From: Deltaproteobacteria bacterium | Lineage (GTDB): Bacteria; Bdellovibrionota; Bdellovibrionia; JABDDW01 | Direction: 5' to 3' | Assembly: GCA_013287405.1 (NCBI GenBank) | Contig: JABDDW010000003.1 | Span: 1-49,607, forward strand | Length of the DNA: 49,607 nucleotides | Shown here: piece by piece, positions 43,136 to 49,607 of the stretch | Layout of the letters: every line of letters starts with the position of its first letter | How positions within the stretch are numbered: the first letter of the stretch is position 1 | Notes under the pieces: model-generated | What the model saw: only the letters and a program-made list of their open reading frames with translations | Databases searched by the model: none | What the model was told of the DNA's origin: nothing | Made by a program: the position numbers and the translations under genes

Positions 43136-44019
43136 TTAAGGCTCCTTTGTCGATGCTTTTTGAGTAAAACATAATTCTTATATTCACCTATTCTACGACC
43201 TGTAATTTTCTCTGCGATATCACTTAACATATTTTTGTAATCGCGTATATCCCAGTCGCTAGTACCCCTTTTAAGGGAAAAATTCCAATCCTGACTCAAG
43301 ACTCGAGAAACCATAACCGCCGGGTGGGACCCGTTGAAGTATCTTAGTCCGTAAGCAGTCTTATACGCAAAATCCTTAAAAGATTCATCGTATTTATTGC
43401 CATGCCACCACCTAAACATATGTTTATTCTTTTCTCCCATTGCGGCTGGGGCTTTAACCCACCCATAATGAAAGATCTGTGCGTTACTGGGGGCCACAAA
43501 AGGCTTTCTTCCCTCAATTTTAAACCCTTGGGCATCTCCAACACTTCGGGGGTTCTTTGACCGCTTTACGATCCTTACTTCTTTACGGTACCAGCTTCTC
43601 GAAGTTCCGATAATGTTATAGGCTCCATAAAAATGAACGTAGTCAAAAAGTAATCCCTCAACCTCTTCTGAATTTTTGTATTTTTCTAGACTTTGTCGAA
43701 TTGCGACCAAATCGTTCTCATGGACTACTTCATCAGCTTGAAGGTAAAAACACCACTCACCCTGGCACTGGTCCAGAGCCTCGTTTGTTTTTTCACTGAG
43801 TATCAAGCCCCCTTGAGTCTTTGTCTTATCCCAAACAGATTCGAAGATTTTTATTTTGGGATCCCCTATGGATTCTATAATCTGCTTAGTTTTGTCTTCG
43901 CTTTGACCTACCCCCACTACATATTCATCGACAAGGGGAAGAATTGAGCGGATTGACTCGACGATAGGGTAGCCCATTATTTCCGCGTTGCGTATAACCG
44001 TAAAACCACTGACAAACAT
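43126..44019 (-). CDS. GT2-type glycosyltransferase
   Basis: A 297-residue family 2-like sugar transferase (WaaE/KdtX-like layout). The N-terminal nucleotide-sugar fold begins VSGFTVIRNAEIMGYPIVES, with VDEYVVGVGQSEDKTKQII. The DxD-type metal motif appears as YLQADEVVH. The C-terminal half is rich in aromatic and basic residues and is less conserved. Its place directly before kdsA and lptF suggests it adds a sugar to the LPS core. The acceptor is unknown. The ATG at 44019 has no clear Shine-Dalgarno sequence. It is divergent from the pseudo-receiver gene across 49 bp. Confidence 0.82.
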   Translation of the reverse strand: MFVSGFTVIRNAEIMGYPIVESIRSILPLVDEYVVGVGQSEDKTKQIIESIGDPKIKIFESVWDKTKTQGGLILSEKTNEALDQCQGEWCFYLQADEVVHENDLVAIRQSLEKYKNSEEVEGLLFDYVHFYGAYNIIGTSRSWYRKEVRIVKRSKNPRSVGDAQGFKIEGRKPFVAPSNAQIFHYGWVKAPAAMGEKNKHMFRWWHGNKYDESFKDFAYKTAYGLRYFNGSHPAVMVSRVLSQDWNFSLKRGTSDWDIRDYKNMLSDIAEKITGRRIGEYKNYVLLKKHRQRSLKCK

Positions 44020-44033
44020 AGATCAATTTACCC

Positions 44034-44062
44034 ATGACGATTTAATTCGGTCAATGTATAAT
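44034..44062 (+). promoter_or_regulatory. Sigma-70-type promoter giving a leaderless start
   Basis: ATGACG at 44034-44039, a spacer of exactly 17 bp, then a perfect TATAAT at 44057-44062. Transcription would begin about 7 bases later at 44069, the A of the ATG of the pseudo-receiver gene. No Shine-Dalgarno sequence exists for that ATG, in keeping with a leaderless mRNA. Confidence 0.55.
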
Positions 44063-44068
44063 GGCCCT

Positions 44069-44746
44069 ATGCGAAGGATTCTATTAGTTATTGAAGATTA
44101 TAATGAGCTTCTTTTTGTTGAAAAGAATCTTAAGAAAGTGGGATTCGATGTTGAAAGTCTACCCAGTGAAAGTTCATTACCCGAGCGCATGATGGGTTTT
44201 TTACCTGACCTTGTTATCGCCACCGGAGATGGAAGTCGTATTAATGGACATAGTGTAAGTAAGAAGGTCAAGCGTAAAGGGGTTGTCTCAAAGCTTCTTC
44301 TGCTCTTTCCCAGGCAAAAACTTCTTCAACTCGATATTGCGACCTATGCCGCCGAAGGCGCCATTGAGACACCTATTAATCCACGGACCTTAATGAAGGC
44401 TGTTTGCGATTATACTGGAGTTCCGTCTTCTTCTATCCTGGCAAAATTTGAAAAATTTCTGCCGCAAGGGGAGCCAGAGCCTGAAGTCGTAAAGTTTGTC
44501 TCTAATAAAGGATATAATCTAAAAGTGGATCCCGCTTATTCTAACGGAGATACCCGCAAGAAACGGTATACGGAGGCTGTCCAACACGTCCCTGAAGCCA
44601 AGGCAAAGATCCTAAGCCATCAGAGCGTCGAAGAAGAACGGAGATACCAGAAGAGCATTCCTGAGACTCCTGAAGAAGTCGTCCTAGACGAAAAGCGCGT
44701 CGATTTTGTAAAAAAACTCTATAAGGGTTGGAAGCGCAAGGCCTAA
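44069..44746 (+). CDS. Degenerate response-regulator receiver protein
   Basis: A 225-residue protein whose first 115 residues follow the receiver fold: RRILLVIEDYNELLFVEKNL (strand 1 with the acidic pair), then FLPDLVIATGDGSRINGHSV where the phospho-accepting Asp should be. That site reads Ala-Thr-Gly instead of the usual Asp. The conserved Lys before Pro in strand 5 is also replaced (AIETPINP). It is therefore a pseudo-receiver, signalling by binding and not by phosphorylation. The rest is basic and likely disordered, ending in KKLYKGWKRKA. It converges on the receiver-J-domain gene with 5 bp between the stops. Start chosen at 44069 with the promoter evidence; in-frame upstream starts at 43988 and 44054 are rejected. 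Confidence 0.75.
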   Translation: MRRILLVIEDYNELLFVEKNLKKVGFDVESLPSESSLPERMMGFLPDLVIATGDGSRINGHSVSKKVKRKGVVSKLLLLFPRQKLLQLDIATYAAEGAIETPINPRTLMKAVCDYTGVPSSSILAKFEKFLPQGEPEPEVVKFVSNKGYNLKVDPAYSNGDTRKKRYTEAVQHVPEAKAKILSHQSVEEERRYQKSIPETPEEVVLDEKRVDFVKKLYKGWKRKA

Positions 44747-44751
44747 GAGCT

Positions 44752-46665
44752 CTATTTCTTTCGAAAGAGACTTCCCACAACGTCTTTGAGATCTCCCCTA
44801 AATATATCGGTGGTCTTCTTTTTTCCGTATTCGAAAGTTCTGAGAAGGCGTTCGGCGTCCACAAATTTAGGATTTAGGGAAAGGGCGTTTTGTAAATTCT
44901 TTTTAGCTGGGCCCTCATCTCCAATCATTTTCTGATACATGGCTTTTACAAAATAATAGATGGCATTATGGCGGTCTTCGGGTGGGATTTTATTGAGGAT
45001 GCCTTCGACTTCGACAAGACGGTCCTCAAGCCTCCCTTCTCCGCTGAGCATTTTTGCCCACGCATAGTGGATCCAAATTTCACTGGTGGGGGGGCGGAGT
45101 TCCAAAACCTTTTCAAATTGGATGAGGGCTTTTGCGGCCTGCCCAAGCTTGAGGAGCGTCTTCGCGTCTTCCAGAAGACCCTCGGCTTGCAATATTTTCT
45201 CGGCTCTTCCGTGTTCGATTTCTTTCAAATAAGTTGCCCGTTTTTCGTCATTAGAAAGAACGTCGTAGGCTGTCGTCATCCGACTGAAGACATTTTGCGC
45301 CAACTCTTTAAGTTTAGGTGAAGCATTGCTTGGGATCTTGTCGGGATGAAAAATTTTTGCCAATTCGTAATACGTCTTTTTAATTTCCAGACTTTTTACC
45401 GCACGACTTAAACCGAGAGTCGCAAAGTGATCTTGAGTTTGCATATCTGCCAAAATTTTATTGAGTCGTGCCATCTGTGCAATTTCATCGAGAGGTTTAA
45501 TTTCTCGTTTCAACTGAATATAGCCCACAGTAATGAGCAGGTGAAAAACTTGGTAGATGACATCCTCCTTAAACTGTCCTTTGGAGAGAGCTTGGGATAG
45601 GGTTTCACCCTTGGTGAAATCATTAACCAAATCGGCCACATTCTTTAGGGGAGGAATGTGCCACAACCTTTGATAGTTCTGCGTTGTGGCGCTTCGAACG
45701 GGGGGGCTATTGAGCCATTTTAAGTACCGTTGTTTGATCCAGGTTGCGGGAATTTTACTGTAGAGCCAATCGATAAGAAATGGCGTGATCGTTTCGGAGT
45801 CGATGCTGACGTTGGCCTCATTGATACTTTCTTCGGAGAAAGAAACAGAATAAGTGACGTCGGCAATGATCTTAGAGAGTCGAATCGCCGCCTGTTCGGC
45901 ATTGATGGCGCTAATAATGTGAGGGGAGAGAACATTCATATCGACCAACCGTTCACCAATCTTTTTTGGATTTCTTTGTCCGAGGGCCTGATCGATTTGG
46001 GCGGCTGTGATATAACCTTTTTCAATAAGAAGTGTCCCAAAATAGGATTCCGGGTTTTGCATTTCAACTTGAACTATTCTTCCTTCTTGAAAAGAAATTT
46101 TAGCTTTTTCCTTTTCAGATTGGAATCTCAATACACCGGTGATGAGTGAATTCATGATAGTGCAGCAGAGCCACGGGATATCGTAGGCTTCAATTTCTTT
46201 TAAATTATTGATCTCTTGAATTTTTTCAGAGGGGGAGAATTGAGAGGTAAGTAAGTTCTCTAGAGGCATGGCATCCTCATCGAACTTTCCTTGTAGGGCT
46301 TTACGAACCATGTCCTGAAGTTCAAGAAGGTGAAAGGGCTTTGAGAAAAATCCTATGGCACCCGTCTGCTGGAGTGCGTCTTTAATAAAACTTTTATCCT
46401 TATAGACACCACTGCATAAAATAAGACCTATGTGGTCGCCGAATTCTTTTCTAATATTCTTTGCTAGTTCTACGCCGGGCATCTTGGGAAGCAGGCAATC
46501 TATAATCGCAAGATGTCCCCCTTGGATCCTAAATTGATTAAGCACTTCTGCGGGGTTGGGACACACCACCGGTTGAAAACCTAGTTTCTTTATAATCTCT
46601 CGTAAAGCATTAGAAATGCTTAAGTCGTCGTCGACGATAAAGACGCGAATACTGGACTTATCCAA
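44752..46665 (-). CDS. Receiver - DUF4388-like - J-domain - TPR protein
   Basis: A 637-residue multi-domain cytosolic protein. Residues 7-124 are an intact CheY-like receiver (VDDD at 11-14, phospho-Asp D56 in LAIIDCLLP, Lys109 in FFSKPF). Residues about 165-290 resemble DUF4388/PATAN followed by an MshE-N-like stretch (GTLLIEKGYITAAQIDQALG). Residues 411-485 form a DnaJ J domain with the HPD motif at 440-442 (KIFHPDKIP). Residues 490-620 hold TPR helices (AKALIQFEKVLELRPP, AKKNLQNALSLNPKFVDAER). A J domain recruits DnaK, so phosphorylation of the receiver could control chaperone recruitment. That link is inference. No kinase gene is adjacent. Architecture of this kind is known in deltaproteobacterial and Bdellovibrio relatives from memory. 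Confidence 0.85.
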   Translation of the reverse strand: MDKSSIRVFIVDDDLSISNALREIIKKLGFQPVVCPNPAEVLNQFRIQGGHLAIIDCLLPKMPGVELAKNIRKEFGDHIGLILCSGVYKDKSFIKDALQQTGAIGFFSKPFHLLELQDMVRKALQGKFDEDAMPLENLLTSQFSPSEKIQEINNLKEIEAYDIPWLCCTIMNSLITGVLRFQSEKEKAKISFQEGRIVQVEMQNPESYFGTLLIEKGYITAAQIDQALGQRNPKKIGERLVDMNVLSPHIISAINAEQAAIRLSKIIADVTYSVSFSEESINEANVSIDSETITPFLIDWLYSKIPATWIKQRYLKWLNSPPVRSATTQNYQRLWHIPPLKNVADLVNDFTKGETLSQALSKGQFKEDVIYQVFHLLITVGYIQLKREIKPLDEIAQMARLNKILADMQTQDHFATLGLSRAVKSLEIKKTYYELAKIFHPDKIPSNASPKLKELAQNVFSRMTTAYDVLSNDEKRATYLKEIEHGRAEKILQAEGLLEDAKTLLKLGQAAKALIQFEKVLELRPPTSEIWIHYAWAKMLSGEGRLEDRLVEVEGILNKIPPEDRHNAIYYFVKAMYQKMIGDEGPAKKNLQNALSLNPKFVDAERLLRTFEYGKKKTTDIFRGDLKDVVGSLFRKK

Positions 46666-46823
46666 TTTTTTTCACCCTTGCCCTTACAAACTAGTTTCTC
46701 CTTGGGGGCCTCACACTGTCAAGGCTAGGGGCAAGCGAGTGGACGTGTCATGACCATTGAAAAGAGTTTGACTGCTATCGACGTTTAAGCGTAGATTTGA
46801 TTTCACATTTAAAGAGGATTAAT

Positions 46824-47153
46824 ATGGGAGCTAACACAAACGTCGTTACGGATGCCACTTTTGAAGCCGAGGTTTTAAAATCAAAATTGCCTGTTCTTGT
46901 AGATTTTTGGGCAGAATGGTGTGCTCCATGTCGTGCCTTGGCCCCCACTCTCGAAGAGGTAGCTGGTGAATTTAAGGACAAGATTAAAGTCGTGAAAATC
47001 AATATCGACGAAAATCCAGGGGCACCCTCTCAATTTGGAGTGCGCAGCATTCCCACTTTGATTATTTTTAAAGCCGGGCAACAAGTCGATCAATCTCTGG
47101 GGAACATCCCTAAGTCTCAAGTCGTGTCTCTTGTAAATAAAGTTATTGGGTAG
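46824..47153 (+). CDS. trxA: Thioredoxin
   Basis: A 109-residue cytosolic disulfide reductase. The active site is WCAPCR (FWAEWCAPCRALAP) where most TrxA proteins have WCGPC; the Gly to Ala change should shift redox potential slightly. VRSIPTLIIFKAG holds the cis-proline. An AAAGAGG Shine-Dalgarno sequence precedes the ATG at 46824, so an earlier in-frame ATG at 46797 is rejected. A TTGACT -35-like element at 46768-46773 with TAGATT 18 bp later is a plausible promoter. It is divergent from the J-domain gene. Confidence 0.94.
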   Translation: MGANTNVVTDATFEAEVLKSKLPVLVDFWAEWCAPCRALAPTLEEVAGEFKDKIKVVKINIDENPGAPSQFGVRSIPTLIIFKAGQQVDQSLGNIPKSQVVSLVNKVIG

Positions 47154-47853
47154 TTCGCCGCGCCGTCGGCAGCTTGGGCAATGATCAATGATCCCGCTTC
47201 GGTTATCTAAGTAGAGTTAAGTTGTTTGCGAGGACTTCCCGCAAAATCTCTGTATTTCAAATCATCATGCTATTTTGCATTCCGATCAAAAAGTGGTTCG
47301 GGTTGCTTAAGTGAGTGAGAAGCTTCTGTTTTGAATCTGGATGGCGTTGGAGAATTGGGGTGATGATGGAGGTGGTTTGGAGTTTGCGCAGAGTGAAGAG
47401 ATTTGAGGAACGCATGGTTTCTTGGGTAGCCCACTCTTTTTTTGCATAAATGAAGAAGCAGGGGAGCGCGTGGTTTAGGAGCGCTCTATGGGAGTCGGTT
47501 TCTGTCGCGGAATCCGGTTTAGAAAAAAGTAAATCGACTGTGAAAAGATCGGCGAAAAAATTTTTTGTTTTTAAACATTTTTTATTTGACAGGTCTAAAA
47601 GTAAAAACTGCATTTTTGAGAAAATTTTTAGTATCCTCAGAATTTGGTCTCTTAGAGAGGCTAGTAATGGCTAGAAGAGGGCTTTGGCCAGCCACCTTAG
47701 AAGTTCGGCTAATAAAATAAAATCTCTTAATGTCGTTGAAGCTAGAGCCTAAATTCCCGTCTTAAAATGTCGTGATAGTGTGAGTCTCAGATTTTAGAAA
47801 TCTGACTGATTTTCTGACCACCATAGAAAATCGGTTTACGATGGGGGAATTCG
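47154..47853. other. 700-bp region without a convincing gene
   Basis: Open frames of 118 codons (minus) and 74 codons (plus) exist but overlap each other, lack Shine-Dalgarno sequences and have no recognisable motif. Part of the plus strand (about 47390-47470) reads like eroded protein (RRVKRFEERMVSWVAHSFF before a TAA), perhaps a lost gene. The stretch 47545-47640 is very AT-rich. Two hairpins at 47787-47832 precede the HNH gene. Confidence 0.4.
47787..47832 (+). promoter_or_regulatory. Two consecutive hairpins upstream of the HNH gene
   Basis: Perfect 8-bp stem TCAGATTT / AAATCTGA (47787-47794 and 47798-47805, 3-base loop), then GATTTTCT / AGAAAATC (47808-47815 and 47825-47832, 9-base loop). 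They end 21 bp before the HNH start codon. They could be an operator pair or a structured leader controlling the endonuclease gene. Confidence 0.5.
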
Positions 47854-49002
47854 ATGACTCATTTATCCAAGCTTAATGACCAAGATCTTGTCGAAAAAAT
47901 AAAGAGCTTAGCAAAAGAAGAAAGGCGCATTACTCAAGAAGTTTTAGAGCATCTTAGAGAAGTGGAGGCTCGAAGGCTCTATGCCGCTAGAGGGTACGGC
48001 TCTCTTTTTGAATTTTGTATAAAAGAGCTGGGGTATTCAGAGGGTTCAGCTCAGCGGAGGATTTCTTCGATGAGATTAATAAAAATTCTTCCTGAAGCCA
48101 AAGAGAAGCTTCAAGAAGGAGGAGTTAGTTTGTCGACATTAAGCCAGCTTCAAAGCTTTATCCGTAAGGAAGAAGCCCATAGGGAAGTTAAACTAAGTAT
48201 TGAGAAAAAAAGAGGGCTATTAGAGCTTATTGAAAACAAGTCCCAAAAGGAGTGTGAGCGGGAATTTGTTAAAATATCACCAGAGGTGGCAAAACTAAAA
48301 GAAACTGAGCGTCAGATTTCAGTGAGTCTTACTGAGATTAAATTTATGGCAGGTCCTGATTTAGTAGAAAAACTTAAAACCCTAAAGAACCTGACGAGCC
48401 ATAAAAATAAGAGCCATTCCACAGCAGAACTCATAGGTATCATGGCTGATATAGCGCTCATAAAGCTTGTTCCAAAAGAAAAGCCCCTTCAGAAAAAAGC
48501 TCCACAAAGTAAGGGGGCACGGCAGAGAACAGTAAGCGGTATCTCACACGCAAGTAAGTGTAGCGACATATCGCAAACTAAGGTGCAAAGTAGGGCCCAG
48601 AATAATGGAGAGATGATTGCCCCATTAGCAACTAAGCTAAGTCAGCTAGATCCTCCGCTAGCTTTCACCGCCGCAGCGGAAGTGAAAGAACGGTCAACTT
48701 CGTTGACCGGTGTTCACTCCTCCGGAAGCCTAAGCGCAAAAGCGTCCTACTCAAGAAGAATCCCAGCAATTCTCAAAAAGCACGTATGGGAGAGGGATCA
48801 GGGCGTCTGTCAGTATCAAGACCCTCTGACAAAGAGAAAGTGTGGAAGTAGCTTTAGGCTTCAGTATGAGCATCGGGTTCCTGTGGCACTAGGAGGTGAG
48901 GCCACATTAGAGAATATCGAGCTCCTCTGTGCTACGCATAATCAGTGGAGGGCTATTAAAGTCTTTGGTTTGGAGAAGGTGAGAAGGCATTTTGAGCCGT
49001 GA
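47854..49002 (+). CDS. HNH endonuclease of the Bdellovibrio-type expanded family
   Basis: A 382-residue protein. The N-terminal half is helical with a conserved-looking pattern (VLEHLREVEARRLYAARGYG, LFEFCIKELGYSEGSAQRRI, LPEAKEKLQEGGVSLSTLSQ) that probably binds DNA or mediates assembly. A variable polar linker spans about 210-305. The C-terminal HNH domain (about 310-375) has paired cysteines (GVCQYQDPLTKRKCG), YEHRVPVALGGEATLENIEL and the final CATHNQ. A GGGGG Shine-Dalgarno-like run precedes the ATG. A truncated copy of the last domain lies at 25588-25845. Biological role unknown; selfish-element or defence activity is possible. Confidence 0.85.
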   Translation: MTHLSKLNDQDLVEKIKSLAKEERRITQEVLEHLREVEARRLYAARGYGSLFEFCIKELGYSEGSAQRRISSMRLIKILPEAKEKLQEGGVSLSTLSQLQSFIRKEEAHREVKLSIEKKRGLLELIENKSQKECEREFVKISPEVAKLKETERQISVSLTEIKFMAGPDLVEKLKTLKNLTSHKNKSHSTAELIGIMADIALIKLVPKEKPLQKKAPQSKGARQRTVSGISHASKCSDISQTKVQSRAQNNGEMIAPLATKLSQLDPPLAFTAAAEVKERSTSLTGVHSSGSLSAKASYSRRIPAILKKHVWERDQGVCQYQDPLTKRKCGSSFRLQYEHRVPVALGGEATLENIELLCATHNQWRAIKVFGLEKVRRHFEP

Positions 49003-49019
49003 GCAACAATAGAAGAACC

Positions 49020-49304
49020 ATGACTGGAGTTTTAGGTACAAAAGTGACTAGCATTGCTGACTCCACTAAGTCATGGGAATAGAGGTCAGTTGGCAAAAGA
49101 AAATGTGAAGTCTTTGACCATGTTTTTAAGCCTTGGGCTGATGCCCATAACGTGAAAATCGACAGAGGAGCTTGGTTGTGCCCAGTCCTGCATAGCGATT
49201 TAGAGATCAGTGATCACGATGAAAAAATAAAGAGCCCGTATTGGAAATATTATAGCGAATATTATCGGACTAAAATTGTCCCAGGTCTGAAAAAAAAGCA
49301 TTAA
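49020..49304 (+). pseudogene. Small gene with in-frame amber codon
   Basis: An ATG at 49020 opens 20 codons, then TAG at 49080-49082, then 73 more codons in the same frame to a stop at 49302-49304. The second part has clear protein character (CEVFDHVFKPWADAHNVKID, LCPVLHSDLEISDHDEKIKS, YWKYYSEYYRTKIVPGLKKK) but no ATG of its own. It is a broken gene of about 94 codons, or a C-terminal fragment. Family not recognised. It directly follows the HNH gene (17 bp). Confidence 0.5.
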
Positions 49305-49430
49305 AGTTCCCCTATGAATAAGGGGTAAAAGGAGTCAGCTCTGGTTGTTCGTAGGACCGGAGACCTTTATGGCCATGCAGACGCGTCACGATAGAATCGC
49401 AACTTTAAAAAAACAGGAGATCGGGAATAA

Positions 49431-49607
49431 ATGAGGTTGATGAAATTTTCTTTGAGTTTTGCCCTTGTTCTTTTGACTTCATCTCCCTTAATCGCCAGTA
49501 ACAATGCAAAGAAAAACTCTCAGGATCTGTTTCCATCTTCTTATGAAGACTCCCGGGCTTCGTTTAGAGCGCTCTGCCAAGAGGCTGCGTCTGTGCACCA
49601 TGGTCGG
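49431..49607 (+). CDS. Secreted protein, N-terminal fragment (possible M14/DUF2817 peptidase)
   Basis: The gene starts at an ATG with a good AGGAG upstream and runs off the right edge after 59 codons. A signal peptide is clear (KFSLSFALVLLTSSPLIAS). The following LFPSSYEDSRASFRAL resembles the opening of M14-like DUF2817 carboxypeptidases, whose N-terminal strands often read Y..SR..F..L. Too short for certainty. Confidence 0.55.
   Translation, partial: MRLMKFSLSFALVLLTSSPLIASNNAKKNSQDLFPSSYEDSRASFRALCQEAASVHHGR

Noticed and set aside
47257..47613. 118-codon minus-strand open frame
   Set aside because: No Shine-Dalgarno sequence, low-complexity composition, overlaps another open frame, no motif.
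47450..47674. 74-codon plus-strand open frame
   Set aside because: Runs into an AT-rich stretch, with no Shine-Dalgarno sequence and no family resemblance.
1..49607. CRISPR arrays, tRNA, rRNA, complete insertion sequences
   Set aside because: I saw no regularly spaced repeats, no tRNA-like clover sequences with CCA-proximal features, and no transposase with terminal repeats; a dedicated scan could still find short ones.

Overview
The window looks like a piece of chromosome from a free-living or predatory Gram-negative bacterium, most likely of the Bdellovibrionota (Bdellovibrio-like). This is an inference. It rests on LPS genes (lpxC, kdsA, an LptF-type permease), a TamA/TamB outer-membrane assembly pair, two copies of an HNH-endonuclease family that I remember as expanded in that phylum, a response regulator carrying DUF4388-like and J domains, and many secreted or lipoprotein genes without clear families. 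I saw no tRNA, rRNA, CRISPR array or complete insertion sequence.

Layout. 1-5.2 kb: a truncated MASE1-GAF histidine kinase, a VOC protein, a small secreted protein, an MFS exporter and a DUF1905 protein. 5.2-7.7 kb: a decaying accessory patch holding a nucleotidyltransferase gene pair and three broken genes; 16-bp direct repeats flank part of it. 7.8-12.3 kb: an orphan basic aromatic protein, an oxidative-stress pair (rhodanese and Fe-SOD), an acidic protein, a lone astB with its ribosome binding site buried in a hairpin, and a ferritin-like protein. 12.4-21.8 kb: one long leftward unit, TPR protein - efp - TPR protein - tamB - tamA, with the last three genes joined by overlapping stop/start codons. 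21.9-24.1 kb: ruvC-ruvA-ruvB. 24.1-28.4 kb: an NHL-repeat lipoprotein, a truncated HNH gene, a secreted transglutaminase-like protein and a second lipoprotein. 28.7-32.6 kb: lpxC, ald, a small protein and a secreted putative barrel protein. 32.6-34.3 kb: comEC split over two overlapping frames. 34.3-34.8 kb: a non-coding stretch with a cluster of DnaA-box sequences beside a parA gene.

34.8-41.2 kb: parA, a small partner gene, a CpoB-like TPR lipoprotein, a LysM protein, dprA and topA, all rightward. 41.2-44.0 kb: a leftward LPS group, glycosyltransferase - kdsA - lptF. 44.0-46.7 kb: a degenerate receiver protein, with a promoter that predicts a leaderless mRNA, converging on a receiver-DUF4388-J domain-TPR protein. 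46.8 kb to the end: thioredoxin, a 700-bp stretch without a convincing gene, an intact HNH endonuclease, a broken small gene and the start of a secreted protein.

Themes. The envelope genes (tamAB, lpxC, kdsA, lptF, LysM, CpoB-like) and the DNA uptake/processing genes (comEC, dprA, ruvABC, topA, parA) form two functional groups. At least three frame changes coincide with short homopolymers (6426-6430, 7369-7373, 33294-33300). They could be real decay, programmed slippage at comEC, or systematic assembly errors; read-level inspection would separate these.
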